Of a stretch of 64,000 nt of DNA, positions 43,141-53,039 are shown piece after piece. Position numbers and translations under genes: made by a program. The notes under the pieces were generated by a model. That model made no database searches and had not been told where the DNA came from. It saw only the letters and a program-made list of their open reading frames with translations. Source of the DNA: Leptolyngbya sp. NIES-3755 (lineage in GTDB: Bacteria; Cyanobacteriota; Cyanobacteriia; Leptolyngbyales; Leptolyngbyaceae); contig AP017309.1 of the NCBI GenBank assembly GCA_001548435.1, forward strand, positions 62,001-126,000, written 5' to 3'. Each line of letters opens with the position of its first letter. The first letter of the stretch is position 1.

Positions 43141-46100
43141 TTAAGATTCTACAACGTTGAGATTAGAGGCACGATCGTCACTAGGAGCAACGAGATCAGC
43201 CTGTTTGGGAACTAGAAACTTCCCAAACAGTGAGTATAGGGCAGGTAGCACCAGCAGCGTTAAAGCAGTAGACGTGAATAAGCCGCCTAACACTACCACT
43301 GCAAGCGGTTGCAGAATTTCTTTACCTGCCCCTGACCCAATCACTAGCGGAACCATTCCTAATGCTGATGCCAGTGCCGTGAGCAAAATGGCTACTAAGC
43401 GCTCCATTGAGCCTTCGACAATCACTTGTTTGAGAGGAATCCCTTGAGCGAGTTGTTGATTGTAGTTATCCACGAGCAACAATCCATTTCGAGTTGCGAC
43501 ACCAAACAGCGTGATGAATCCTACCATTGATGCGACCGAAATAATTCCTCCGCTCAGTGCAACGGAAATGACACCTCCAATTAATGCAAGTGGCAAGTTA
43601 ATCATGATCATCATCGTTGCAGGAATCGATCTTACCGCAAAATATAGCAGAACCGAAATCACTGCAAAAGCAGCGAGTCCAGCAATGATTAATGTTTGAG
43701 TGGCTTTTTCTTGGGCTTGGAATTGTCCACCGAATTCGACATAGTAGCCGCTCGGTAGTTTAACTTGCTTGACGCGATCGCGCACGTCTTTGATCACTGA
43801 TCCCAAGTCTCGTCCAGATACATTCGACGAAACCACAATCAAGCGCGAAACATTCTCTCGATTAATCGTACTTGGACCTTCACCGTAGATAACTTTAGCA
43901 ACTTGCGAGAGGGGAATCTTTTGATTATTAGGTGTATCAATCAGGAAATTTCCAATCACATCTAAGTTATTGCGGTACTGGTCTTGCAACCAAACAACAA
44001 GGTTAAAGGTTTGCTGCTTCTCTAACACTTGCGATACGGTGCGCCCATTCAGCCCTGTTTCGATCGTTTCTGCGAGTTCTCCAATGCTGAGTCCGTAACG
44101 GGCGGCAGCTTCACGATCAAACTGGATTTGCACTTGTTTAACCGGAACTTGTGGTTCAAGCTGTAAATCGACCAGACCTGGAATCCCATTCATTGTCGAT
44201 TGAACTTGTTGCCCTACGGTTCGCAGTTGATCGAGTTCAGCTCCGTAGATTTTGACCGCGATCGCGCTTCTTACTCCCGATAAGATCTCATCCATTCGGT
44301 GAGAAATAAACCCCCCAATATTAATTACAACACCCGGAATTTTCTTACCCTCCTGTCGCAGTGCCTCAAGAACTTGTTCCCGATCTTTCGCGCCTTCTTC
44401 ACTAATTTCAACATCTAGTTCGCCAAAATTTACGCCTGCTACATCGGGATCACCTTGAGCAAAGCCAGACCGAAACTGCATCGACTCAATTCGCTTATCG
44501 TTTTTGAATACCTCTTGAAAGTCGAGCGCCGCTTGGTTTGTTGCTTCTAGCGATTCTCCTGGAAATAAAATCACAGCATTGACTAACTGACGGTCTTGGA
44601 ATTCGGGTAGAAAGACGTTGCCTAGACCCGTTAGGATCACTAACGAAGCAGCGAAGCCTGCGATCGCAGCAGCCAAAATAATTTTAGGACGACGAATCGA
44701 AAACCTCAAAGCTGGGCGATACACTTGATGCGCTTTGCGTTCTAGCCAAGTTTCAGTGCTTGGTAGACGACGGTTCGCCAGCAAGATTGCACACAAGGCA
44801 GGCGTGAGCGTTAATGCAACTGCGGTCGATGCCAAGATAGACAAGAGGTAAGCAAGTCCCATCGGCGCAAAAATTCGACCTTCAACACCAGACAACGCAA
44901 AAATGGGTGCAAAGATGACCACAATGATGATAGTGGCAAATAAGACGCTAGTTCTCACTTCGATCGAGCCATCAAACACAACTTGCAAGGCTGGTTTCGG
45001 ATTTTCTGCAATCTGATTCTCACGCAATCGGCGATAGACGTTTTCCATATCGACGATCGCATCGTCCACAACGGAACCGATCGCAACGACTAATCCCCCT
45101 AACGTCATTGTGTTAATGCCCTGCCCTGTCCAATTGAGAATAATCATCCCAACCAGCAACGACAGTGGCAACGCACTCAAGCTAATGATGACCGTTCGCC
45201 AGTTCATCAGAAACGCAATCAAGACAACCGAAACGATAATGACACCATCTCGCAGTGCAGCAACAACGTTCTCGATCGACAAGTCAATAAATAAACTCTG
45301 ATCAAACGTCTTGAAGAATTTCACATCCGGCGGCAATCCACCTTTGAGATCTTCCATCGCCGCATCAACCGCTTTCACAACTGTTGGTGTATCCGCATTC
45401 GGTTGCTTGGTCACGGTTAGGATCACTGACCGCTTACCCCGAAATAAACCATCTCCTCGTCTCAGTGCGGCTCCGATTTTCACGTCTGCGACTTGTTCAA
45501 GTAGAATCGGCGTTCCATTCACCGATTTAATCACCGATCGCTTGAGTGGCTCGATCGATTCAATTCGCCCAATCCCTCTAACTAGAAATTCCTGATCTGG
45601 TGTTGTGACAAACCCTCCAGGAACATTCACATTTGCATTCTGCGCGGCTTTCACAACCTCATTTAAGGTCACATTGAAGGCTTTCAGCCTGTCGGGATTT
45701 ACCAGAACTTGGTACTGTCGCTCATCGCCGCCATAGATGAAAACATTACTCACGCCTGGAATTGCCAAGAGTCGATTTTTAATATCCCACCCTGCAAGCC
45801 GCGTGACTTCCATTAATGGCGTTGATTCTGAGGTAAACGCATATTTGACAGTCCAACCCAAAGGCGAACTCACGGGCAGAATTTCGGGCTGACTTACCCC
45901 TTGCGGCAAAAGGCTTTGTGCTCGTCCCAGTCGCTCAGTCACTAACTGACGGGCGCGATAAACATCGGTATCCCATCCAAATACTGCTTTAACGGAAGAA
46001 ATGCCTACGGCAGAGGCTGATCGCAAGGAGACCAGTCCAGGTGTTCCATTAATGGCGCTTTCGATCGGGCGTGTAACGAGTGCTTCGACTTCTTCAGGAG

Positions 46101-46269
46101 CGAGTCCGGCAGCGTCAGTTTGAATTTCGACTTGGGGCGGCGCAAAAGCCGGAAAGACATCCAAAGGCATTTGGGTGATGACCTGCAAGCCCCACAGTGA
46201 AATCAGAATGGATGCCAGCACAATGAGCCAACGTTGAGCGATCGACCATTTAACAATTGAATTGAGCAT
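43141..46269 (-). CDS. Heavy-metal efflux RND permease (CzcA/CusA family)
   Basis: 1042 aa. The N-terminus MLNSIVKWSIAQRWLIVLAS and the MPLDVFPAFAPPQVEIQT segment mark the HME family. TM4 carries GGLVVAIGSVVDDAIVDMEN with paired Asp for proton transfer. Sequence blocks such as FPGESLEATNQAALDFQEVF match the second HME pump at 53079-56150, so they are paralogues. It expels metal cations from periplasm or cytoplasm through a tripartite channel. No adaptor is encoded in the operon (only a FixH-like lipoprotein), so it may borrow the adaptor from 56159-57832. A CopR-type box lies 79 bp upstream, making copper the likely inducer. Confidence 0.95.
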   Translation of the reverse strand: MLNSIVKWSIAQRWLIVLASILISLWGLQVITQMPLDVFPAFAPPQVEIQTDAAGLAPEEVEALVTRPIESAINGTPGLVSLRSASAVGISSVKAVFGWDTDVYRARQLVTERLGRAQSLLPQGVSQPEILPVSSPLGWTVKYAFTSESTPLMEVTRLAGWDIKNRLLAIPGVSNVFIYGGDERQYQVLVNPDRLKAFNVTLNEVVKAAQNANVNVPGGFVTTPDQEFLVRGIGRIESIEPLKRSVIKSVNGTPILLEQVADVKIGAALRRGDGLFRGKRSVILTVTKQPNADTPTVVKAVDAAMEDLKGGLPPDVKFFKTFDQSLFIDLSIENVVAALRDGVIIVSVVLIAFLMNWRTVIISLSALPLSLLVGMIILNWTGQGINTMTLGGLVVAIGSVVDDAIVDMENVYRRLRENQIAENPKPALQVVFDGSIEVRTSVLFATIIIVVIFAPIFALSGVEGRIFAPMGLAYLLSILASTAVALTLTPALCAILLANRRLPSTETWLERKAHQVYRPALRFSIRRPKIILAAAIAGFAASLVILTGLGNVFLPEFQDRQLVNAVILFPGESLEATNQAALDFQEVFKNDKRIESMQFRSGFAQGDPDVAGVNFGELDVEISEEGAKDREQVLEALRQEGKKIPGVVINIGGFISHRMDEILSGVRSAIAVKIYGAELDQLRTVGQQVQSTMNGIPGLVDLQLEPQVPVKQVQIQFDREAAARYGLSIGELAETIETGLNGRTVSQVLEKQQTFNLVVWLQDQYRNNLDVIGNFLIDTPNNQKIPLSQVAKVIYGEGPSTINRENVSRLIVVSSNVSGRDLGSVIKDVRDRVKQVKLPSGYYVEFGGQFQAQEKATQTLIIAGLAAFAVISVLLYFAVRSIPATMMIMINLPLALIGGVISVALSGGIISVASMVGFITLFGVATRNGLLLVDNYNQQLAQGIPLKQVIVEGSMERLVAILLTALASALGMVPLVIGSGAGKEILQPLAVVVLGGLFTSTALTLLVLPALYSLFGKFLVPKQADLVAPSDDRASNLNVVES

Positions 46270-46347
46270 AGTCTCCGCCTAACACTCTCTTTAGAAGAAT
46301 TAATGTGATGTATCACCACAATCAAACATCAATCATGGCAGGAAATT

Positions 46348-46364
46348 ATGAAACAGGGATGAAA
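46348..46364 (-). promoter_or_regulatory. CopR-type box upstream of the HME pump
   Basis: Perfect ATGAAA-CAGGG-ATGAAA on the plus strand, 79 bp upstream of the pump start at 46269, in the 299-bp gap between divergent operons. The rest of the gap holds the MerR promoter at 46512-46543 and no gene. Confidence 0.75.
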
Positions 46365-46511
46365 CCGGACTGAGGGAAGCAATTGCTTTCAGAAGTGCAG
46401 CGTATCGGTTGTTTTAGGTCGAGAGATACGGCGTAAGGTCGCAGATGCAAAAAGGTTTAAGGCTTCTCTGACCGCCGGATTCCACCTTTAGAAAGAGTTT
46501 TCCCATCACTC

Positions 46512-46543
46512 TTGACTCTCCAGTAGGCTAGAGATTCTATATT
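46512..46543 (+). promoter_or_regulatory. MerR-type promoter/operator of the merR-RND operon
   Basis: -35 TTGACT (46512-46517), a 20-bp spacer CTCCAGTAGGCTAGAGATTC with CTCT/AGAG arms, -10 TATATT (46538-46543). Transcription should start near 46550. This makes the ATG at 46569 the likely start of the MerR gene rather than the upstream TTG at 46542. Confidence 0.8.
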
Positions 46544-46568
46544 GCCAATAGTTAAGAAAAAAACCGCT

Positions 46569-46982
46569 ATGTTGGTACAAGAACAGTCTCTACTCAAAAT
46601 TGGAGAACTCGCGGCGCAGAGTGGCGTACCGATTAAAACGATTCGCTACTACGAGGAATTAAGGTTAATCCAGTCCTCAGAACGTACAGAAGGTCATTTT
46701 CGTCTTTTCCATCCGAATACATCGACTCGGCTTGCTTTCATCAAACGCTTGCAGTCACTCGGCTTGAGTCTTCAGGAAATTCGAGATTGTTTAGCAGTCT
46801 ATGACCAGGGTGATTTGCCCTGCGGTGATATTCAAACCAAGCTAGAGCATCAGGTTTTCAAGGTTGATCAACAGATTGCAGAACTCACGCTACTGCGTCA
46901 GGAATTATCCAGCATTCTACAGCGATGGTCAGTCTCTCCGCAGCAACAGCAGGGAGAAATTTGTCCGAATTTGCAGGTGTGA
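46569..46982 (+). CDS. MerR-family regulator
   Basis: 137 aa from the ATG at 46569, chosen because the promoter's -10 overlaps the only upstream alternative. The helix-turn-helix is IGELAAQSGVPIKTIRYYEE, the wing EGHFRLFHPNTSTRLAFIKR, then a long dimer helix. Candidate metal-binding cysteines are in GDLPCGDIQ before the dimer helix and GEICPNLQV at the C-terminus, the usual MerR positions. It heads an operon with a glutaredoxin-MauE fusion, an adaptor and an RND pump, and probably autoregulates through its own operator. The sensed metal is not determined. Confidence 0.93.
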   Translation: MLVQEQSLLKIGELAAQSGVPIKTIRYYEELRLIQSSERTEGHFRLFHPNTSTRLAFIKRLQSLGLSLQEIRDCLAVYDQGDLPCGDIQTKLEHQVFKVDQQIAELTLLRQELSSILQRWSVSPQQQQGEICPNLQV

Positions 46983-47009
46983 TTTTTAAGTGAAATAAAG
47001 AGGTGAAAC

Positions 47010-47837
47010 ATGACTGTTGCAAATAAAACCACTGCGATCGCGAACATTGAAAACGTCAAAGTTTACCGGATGTCGATGCCTGAGCATGAGTGTCCTTGGG
47101 GACTTCGGGCAACAAAATTGCTCACAGAACAAGGGATCGAGTTTGAAGATATTAAACTGCGATCGCGTGAAGAAGTCGATGCGTTCAAGGCAAAATATGG
47201 GGTTGCTACTACACCGCAGATCTTCTTTGGTGAAGAACGAATCGGGGGCTACACAGACTTAGCAGAACGGCTCAAAGTCGAAGCCGAGAAAGCAGAATAT
47301 TCTTACACTCCAGTCATTGCACTTTTCTCAACGGCTGGACTGATGGCACTCGCCACATCGCTTGGCATGACTGGCTTCATGGGAATTTCCCTCTCGATGC
47401 TGGCTTCACTCAAGCTGATGGATATCAATGCGTTTGCTGAGAGCTTTGAAAAGTACGACTTGGTGACAAAACGCTTCAAACCCTACGGCAAAGCGTATCC
47501 ATTTGCTGAGTTGTTGATTGGGCTTGGATTTTTGTCGGGTGTTGCGCCGCTCGTAACGGGTGTGGGATCGCTGCTCGTTGGGGTAAGTGGTGCGGTGTCA
47601 GTCTTCAAAGCCGTTTATATTGACAAGCTGGCATTAAACTGTGCTTGTGTTGGCGGCAATTCTAAAGCGCCGCTCGGTGTCGTGAGTTTTACCGAAAACG
47701 CAATCATGGCAGTGATGGGCGGACTGTTAACGTTTTCCTCGCTCACAGGAACCAACGTCGAGCCGTTCAGAATGGGAGAAACGCTTCCTCCAGCGATCGT
47801 GCAATTACGGGATGGCACTCCGAATCAGACTCGCTAG
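47010..47837 (+). CDS. Glutaredoxin fused to MauE/DoxX-like membrane domain
   Basis: 275 aa. The N-terminal glutaredoxin domain (about 15-90) carries CPWG at residues 28-31 (single thiol of the pair), TTPQIFFGEERIGGYTDL as the GSH-binding part, then a linker. The C-terminal membrane domain has four helices and the motif NCACVGGNSKAPLGVVSFTE near the end, as in MauE-like proteins. Such fusions may pass electrons or thiols across the membrane. It lies 27 bp after merR and 31 bp before the adaptor gene, so it is probably metal-induced and could reduce metal-oxidised thiols in the periplasm (inference). Confidence 0.88.
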   Translation: MTVANKTTAIANIENVKVYRMSMPEHECPWGLRATKLLTEQGIEFEDIKLRSREEVDAFKAKYGVATTPQIFFGEERIGGYTDLAERLKVEAEKAEYSYTPVIALFSTAGLMALATSLGMTGFMGISLSMLASLKLMDINAFAESFEKYDLVTKRFKPYGKAYPFAELLIGLGFLSGVAPLVTGVGSLLVGVSGAVSVFKAVYIDKLALNCACVGGNSKAPLGVVSFTENAIMAVMGGLLTFSSLTGTNVEPFRMGETLPPAIVQLRDGTPNQTR

Positions 47838-47868
47838 TTCTGCAATGCTTACTGATTTGAGATGAACA

Positions 47869-49155
47869 ATGGAATCTCCAAACTTCTCAACGGTTGACTC
47901 TCCTTCTGAGGGACAACCACCCTCTAATCGTCGTCGATTGTTACCGTGGCTGTTGGGACTGCTTCTATTCGGGGGCGGCGGGTTTGGGCTATGGCGATTG
48001 TTAACACCTAGCAATCCGTCTGCTCCCATCGCTGCCCAACAGCCCGCGATGCCTGTCAAGACATTGACCTTGCAGCCTCGTACCCTTGAGGAACGGGCAG
48101 AATTTATTGCGAATTTGCGATCGCGTCGTTCTGTTGATCTGCGTCCTCGAATTCAAGGGCAAGTCACCCGTATTCTCGTTCAGCCCGGAGCGCAAGTTGC
48201 ACCTGGGACTGCTTTGATTCAGGTTGATCCCGCGCAGCAACAAGCTACGGTTAATAGTACGACTGCTGCCGTAGGATCGGCGCAGGCGAATGTTGCGAAT
48301 GCAAGGGCTGCTTTACGATCGCTCTCCGCAGAGCGCATTTCCAAGCAGTCTGATGTGAAGTTAGCTCAACAAGACTACAATCGGTTTTCTCAACTCGCGC
48401 AAGCAGGAGCCATTCCCCAACAGACGCGGGATCAATACGCGAATCGGCTGGAAGTTGCACGAGCGAATTTAAGCGCGATCGAAGAGCAAATTCGAGCGCA
48501 AGAAGCCACGATCGCTCAAGCAGAGAAAACGGTGCAAGAAGCCCAGGCGCGTGTCCAAGAACAACAAGTTCAGCTTCAGTTTTTTCAGATTACCGCGCCG
48601 TTCGCAGGAACAGTGGGCAATATTCCGGTGAAAGTGGGTGACTTTGTAGATACTTCAACGCAACTCATCACAGTTTCAGATAACGCGGTACTTGAAGTCA
48701 ATTTTTCAATTCCAGCCGAACAAGCAACTCGTTTACAGATTGGCAGTTCAGTCAATCTTGTAGACAATCGAGGACAACGCCTTGGAACGAGCCAAGTGTC
48801 TTTCATTGCACCCAATGCGACAGGTACAACGCAATCGGTTCTTGTCAAAGCTCTGCTCGACAATCCCAATGGACGTTTGCGAACCGATCAATTTGTCCGA
48901 GCACAAGTGACTTGGAATCAGCGCCCTGGTGTGGTTGTCCCAACGACCGCGATCACTCGTTTAGGCGGAGAAGCTTTTGTGTATGTGGTTGAACCGTCTC
49001 AATCTGGATTTGTGGCTCGACAGCGGCTGGTGAAATTAGGCAGCATCGAAGGTAATGACTATCAGGTGCTAGAGGGTTTGAATCCAGCCGATCAAGTGAT
49101 TGTCTCAGGTGTTCTAGCGTTGAAAGATGGTGCTGCGATCGCACCTGAATCCTGA
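47869..49155 (+). CDS. RND periplasmic adaptor (AcrA/MexE-like)
   Basis: 428 aa. An N-terminal anchor (LLPWLLGLLLFGGGGFGLWR) precedes the lipoyl half-motif VDLRPRIQGQVTRILVQPGA, a long coiled-coil hairpin (about 120-235, rich in Gln/Ala), and FFQITAPFAGTVGNIPVKVG. The beta-barrel and membrane-proximal parts end in NPADQVIVSGVLALKDGAAI. It links the RND pump encoded 37 bp downstream to an outer-membrane channel; none is encoded nearby. It is part of the merR operon. Confidence 0.93.
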   Translation: MESPNFSTVDSPSEGQPPSNRRRLLPWLLGLLLFGGGGFGLWRLLTPSNPSAPIAAQQPAMPVKTLTLQPRTLEERAEFIANLRSRRSVDLRPRIQGQVTRILVQPGAQVAPGTALIQVDPAQQQATVNSTTAAVGSAQANVANARAALRSLSAERISKQSDVKLAQQDYNRFSQLAQAGAIPQQTRDQYANRLEVARANLSAIEEQIRAQEATIAQAEKTVQEAQARVQEQQVQLQFFQITAPFAGTVGNIPVKVGDFVDTSTQLITVSDNAVLEVNFSIPAEQATRLQIGSSVNLVDNRGQRLGTSQVSFIAPNATGTTQSVLVKALLDNPNGRLRTDQFVRAQVTWNQRPGVVVPTTAITRLGGEAFVYVVEPSQSGFVARQRLVKLGSIEGNDYQVLEGLNPADQVIVSGVLALKDGAAIAPES

Positions 49156-49192
49156 GCCGCTATTTCAATTTCCATCTATACCCCAATAAACT

Positions 49193-52100
49193 ATGTTTGT
49201 TGATTTCTTCATCAAACGACCTGTCTTTGCGATCGTTTGTTCGCTTGTCATGGTCGTGGTCGGCATCGTCAGTTTGCCGACGTTAGCAGTCGAGCAGTAT
49301 CCTGACATTAGCCCAGTTCAAGTAACGGTGACAGCAAGGTATGTTGGAGCCAGCGCCCAAGTCGTTGAAGATACTGTGACGACTGTGCTGGAGCGGCAAA
49401 TTAATGGTGTTGAGGGCATGAGATACATGAACTCGACGAGCAGTAATGATGGAAGCAGTACGATCGTTGTCACCTTTCAGCAAGGTCATAACATTGATGT
49501 CGCCGCATCAGATGTACAAAATCGGGTGCTGCAAGTTCAATCTCAACTGCCAGAAGTAGTGCAGCAAACCGGGGTCATCGTATCGAAGCAGTCTACTGCG
49601 ATCGTTTTAGCAATGGCGCTTTACAGTGAAGACGATCGCTATGATGACACCTTTATTAGTAACTATGCTGACCTCTACGTTCTTGATTCGCTGCGACGGA
49701 TTCAGGGCGTTGGCAATATTCTTGCCTTTGGGGAACGTCGGTATGCGATGCGGGTTTGGCTTGATCCCAATCGGCTTGCAAGTCGTAATCTGACGGCTCA
49801 AGATGTGATTAATGTGCTCAATCAGCAAAATGTGCAGTTAGGGATTGGCAGTATTGGTCAGCCGCCTGCGCCAAATGACCAAATGTACCAAATTGACTTG
49901 CAGACGAGCGGCAGATTGAAAGAAGCAACAGAGTTTAAGGAGATTGTTCTTAAAGCAGAAACAGATGGCACGTTAGTCAGATTAAAAGATGTCGGACGAG
50001 TGGAGCTAGGCGCAGAAAACTATAGTTCGTTTGCCAGCTATCGAGGTCGTGTTTCGGTCGGTTATCAAATCATTCAGATCCCAGGCAGCAATGCCTTAAA
50101 TATTGCGAGAGCGGTCAAAGCTGAAATGGAGCGATTGTCTCAGAACTTTCCGCCTGGATTGACCTATGACATCCCTTATGATTCCTCTCTATTCGTTGAG
50201 GCATCATTCCGAGAAGTCGTAGAATCCTTGTTTGAGGCGATTCTTCTAGTTGTTCTAGTCATTTTCGTATTTTTGCAAGACTGGAGAACAACGGTGATCC
50301 CAGCGATCGTCATTCCAGTTTCTCTAATTGGTACTTTCATCTTTGTCAAAGCCTTTAATTTCTCGTTGAACAGCTTAACTTTATTTGGGTTGACTCTTGC
50401 GACGGGAATGGTGGTAGATGATGCGATCGTTATCGTAGAAGACATCACTCGCTTGATTCAAGAGAAGGATTTAAGCCCGTTTCGGGCAACGGTTGAGGCG
50501 ATGCGAGAATTGTTTGGAGCCGTAATCGCAACGTCTCTCGTTCTCATGGCAGTCTTTGTGCCTGTCGGCTTCTTTCCAGGAGTCACCGGGCAACTTTACA
50601 AGCAGTTTGCGTTAACGATCGCGTTTTCTGTGACCATCTCGACGATTAATGCACTGACCCTCACGCCCGCACTCTCCGCGCTACTGTTGCGCCGACAATC
50701 CACGCAACGTGGCTGGTTAGGTCGAATCTTTACCCCCTTTAATCGTTTTCTGGAGTGGTTGCGTCGAACATATCATCAACTTCTAGGAAAGCTGACGCGG
50801 ATTCGTGCCATGATCATGGCGCTATTTACGATTTCTCTGGGAGTGACAGCTTGGCTTTATCTATCTGTACCGCAATCTTTTTTACCCGAAGAAGATCAAG
50901 GGTATTTCATTAACCTGATTCAAGGAGCCGATGGAACATCCTTGAATCACACTAAGCAAATTGTCGATCAAGCAGAACAGCAGCTTCTCAAGCTTCCCGA
51001 AATTCGAGCCACCTTTGCAGTGGGGGGTGTGGGCTTTAGCGGAAATGCTCCGAATCGCGGATTTATGTTTGCGCCGCTCAAGTCGTGGGATGAGCGACAG
51101 AACCCAGATCAAAGCGTTTCAGGAATTCTCAACCGAGTCAGAGGAGGCTTGATGGCGATTCCTCAAGCTCCTGTTCTTGCTGTCAATCCACCCACGATTC
51201 AAAGTCTAGGGAGTGTTGGCGGGTTTGTATTTCAACTACAAGATCGCAGCGATCGCACAACAACCAATATTCAGGCACTAGATCAAATCAAAACTCAATT
51301 ATTAGCACGAGCAAATCAAACTCCTGGATTGCAAGCGGTATTCAGCACGTTTACGGCGAACGCACCCCAACTTCTGATAGAAGTCGATCGCCCTAAAGCA
51401 GAGGCATTGCAAGTTTCCGTGGATGACATTTATAGCACTTTGCAGACCTACATTGGTTCTCGCTATGTCAATGATTTTAATGCGTTTGGTCGAACTTACC
51501 GCGTCTATGTTCAGGCAGATCAGCAGTTTCGTTCTAATCCAGAAGATCTCGGACGATTGTATGTGCGATCGCGTCGTAGTGAAATGATTGCTCTCAGTAA
51601 CCTAGTAACTGCTGTTCCGACCACTGGAGCGCAAACGATTAATCACTATAACTTGCATCGGTCGATCGAAATCAATGGAGCCGCAGCTTCAGGATTCAGT
51701 TCTAGGCAGGCGATCGAAGCGATGGATAAGATTGCGGCTGAAGTTCTTCCACCGAATGCGGGATTTGAATGGTCAGGGATTTCGCTAGAAGAATTAGAAT
51801 CGGGTGGACAAGCTCCGATTATTTTTGGCTTGGGAGTCTTCTTTGTCTTTCTAGTTCTAGCAGCGCAGTATAACAATTTCATTGATCCTCTGATCATTAT
51901 GCTGTCTGTGCCGCTTGCTGTATTAGGCGCTTTGTCGGCTCAATCGCTCAGGGGATTGTACAACGATGTTTATTGTCAGGTTGGGCTAGTGATGCTGATT
52001 GGGTTAGCCAGTAAGAATTCAATTCTGATTGTAGAATTTGCGAATCAACTGCGATCGCAAGGGCGTTCGATCACTCAGGCTGTTGTGGAAGCTTCTCAAG

Positions 52101-52342
52101 AACGATTACGACCCATTTTGATGACTGCGATTTCAACGCTACTTGGAAGCTATCCGCTACTTGTTGCAACTGGGGCTGGAGCAGCAAGCCGTCAGTCATT
52201 AGGTACAGCCGTCTTTGGTGGAATGTTGATTGCAACGTTTCTCAGCCTGTTTGTGGTTCCAATTCTATACATTGTTGTGAAGTCAGTACAACTTAATCTG
52301 ACAAGAAAGCAAGGGGTTATGTCGATGAGCGACTCAAAGTAA
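49193..52342 (+). CDS. RND efflux permease, HAE1/AcrB type
   Basis: 1049 aa. The start MFVDFFIKRPVFAIVCSLVM and the VEQYPDISPVQVTVTARYVG segment are classical for AcrB/MexB pumps. TM4 has ATGMVVDDAIVIVEDITRL with paired Asp. The C-terminal half ends with VQLNLTRKQGVMSMSDSK. It likely exports amphiphilic or cationic toxic compounds. Location in a MerR-led operon with a glutaredoxin fusion suggests induction by a metal or redox-active compound. It belongs to a different family from the two HME pumps. Confidence 0.95.
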   Translation: MFVDFFIKRPVFAIVCSLVMVVVGIVSLPTLAVEQYPDISPVQVTVTARYVGASAQVVEDTVTTVLERQINGVEGMRYMNSTSSNDGSSTIVVTFQQGHNIDVAASDVQNRVLQVQSQLPEVVQQTGVIVSKQSTAIVLAMALYSEDDRYDDTFISNYADLYVLDSLRRIQGVGNILAFGERRYAMRVWLDPNRLASRNLTAQDVINVLNQQNVQLGIGSIGQPPAPNDQMYQIDLQTSGRLKEATEFKEIVLKAETDGTLVRLKDVGRVELGAENYSSFASYRGRVSVGYQIIQIPGSNALNIARAVKAEMERLSQNFPPGLTYDIPYDSSLFVEASFREVVESLFEAILLVVLVIFVFLQDWRTTVIPAIVIPVSLIGTFIFVKAFNFSLNSLTLFGLTLATGMVVDDAIVIVEDITRLIQEKDLSPFRATVEAMRELFGAVIATSLVLMAVFVPVGFFPGVTGQLYKQFALTIAFSVTISTINALTLTPALSALLLRRQSTQRGWLGRIFTPFNRFLEWLRRTYHQLLGKLTRIRAMIMALFTISLGVTAWLYLSVPQSFLPEEDQGYFINLIQGADGTSLNHTKQIVDQAEQQLLKLPEIRATFAVGGVGFSGNAPNRGFMFAPLKSWDERQNPDQSVSGILNRVRGGLMAIPQAPVLAVNPPTIQSLGSVGGFVFQLQDRSDRTTTNIQALDQIKTQLLARANQTPGLQAVFSTFTANAPQLLIEVDRPKAEALQVSVDDIYSTLQTYIGSRYVNDFNAFGRTYRVYVQADQQFRSNPEDLGRLYVRSRRSEMIALSNLVTAVPTTGAQTINHYNLHRSIEINGAAASGFSSRQAIEAMDKIAAEVLPPNAGFEWSGISLEELESGGQAPIIFGLGVFFVFLVLAAQYNNFIDPLIIMLSVPLAVLGALSAQSLRGLYNDVYCQVGLVMLIGLASKNSILIVEFANQLRSQGRSITQAVVEASQERLRPILMTAISTLLGSYPLLVATGAGAASRQSLGTAVFGGMLIATFLSLFVVPILYIVVKSVQLNLTRKQGVMSMSDSK

Positions 52343-52398
52343 CTGTTTCACACAATGATGAACTAAAGGTGAAATGGATGTCCTCCTGAAGTGCGACC

Positions 52399-52413
52399 TT
52401 GAGATTCTCTCAA
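52399..52413. promoter_or_regulatory. Palindrome upstream of the flavodoxin gene
   Basis: TTGAGA-TTC-TCTCAA, perfect 6-bp arms, about 73 bp before the flavodoxin start. Flavodoxin is iron-repressed by Fur in cyanobacteria, so this may be an iron box. A similar palindrome precedes the TonB receptor. Confidence 0.45.
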
Positions 52414-52485
52414 TAGCAAGAAGGAATTTAACGGTGATCGATTTAAGTTCAAGATGAATCACTCAGATAAAATAGGAGATGAAGT

Positions 52486-53016
52486 ATGTCTAAGATTGGA
52501 TTGTTCTACGGGACTCAAACGGGTTACACCCAAAGCGCTGCTGAGATGATCCAGCAAGAATTTGGAGGTGAAGATGTCGTAACATTGTATGACATCTCCA
52601 ACACTGAACCAAGCGATTTTAGTAACTATGATTCCATCATTGTGGGTTGCCCAACTTGGAACGTGGGACAACTGCAAGACGATTGGGATAACTTCTTCGA
52701 GCAGCTAGATGAGATCGATTTCACAGGTAAAAAGGTTGCTTATTTTGGTGAAGGCGATCAAGTGGGTTATGCTGATTCGTTCCAAGATGCGATGGGAATT
52801 TTGGAAGAAAAGATTTCAGAGCAAGGCGGCGAAACAGTTGGTTACTGGTCTACTGAGGGCTATGACTTTTCTGAGTCCAGGGCAGTTCGAGATGATCGGT
52901 TTGTAGGACTAGCTCTAGACGAAGACAATCAATCTGATTTAACAGAAGAAAGAATCAAAGCTTGGGTCGCAAAACTCAAACAGGAGTTTGGACTACAGAC
53001 GGAAGCTTCTGTCTAA
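52486..53016 (+). CDS. isiB: Long-chain flavodoxin
   Basis: 176 aa. The FMN phosphate loop GLFYGTQTGYTQSAAEMI is at the N-terminus, followed by GCPTWNVGQLQDDW (Trp stacking on FMN), the YFGEGDQVGYADSFQDAMGI loop, and the long-chain insertion. It replaces ferredoxin as electron carrier from photosystem I when iron is short. The start has AGGAG 7 nt upstream (TAGGAGATGAAGTATG). It follows the RND operon by 143 bp and has its own putative operator, so it is probably an independent iron-stress gene. This fits the siderophore receptor elsewhere in the window. Confidence 0.95.
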   Translation: MSKIGLFYGTQTGYTQSAAEMIQQEFGGEDVVTLYDISNTEPSDFSNYDSIIVGCPTWNVGQLQDDWDNFFEQLDEIDFTGKKVAYFGEGDQVGYADSFQDAMGILEEKISEQGGETVGYWSTEGYDFSESRAVRDDRFVGLALDEDNQSDLTEERIKAWVAKLKQEFGLQTEASV

Positions 53017-53039
53017 ATTCATAGAAATAGTAATGGTAC

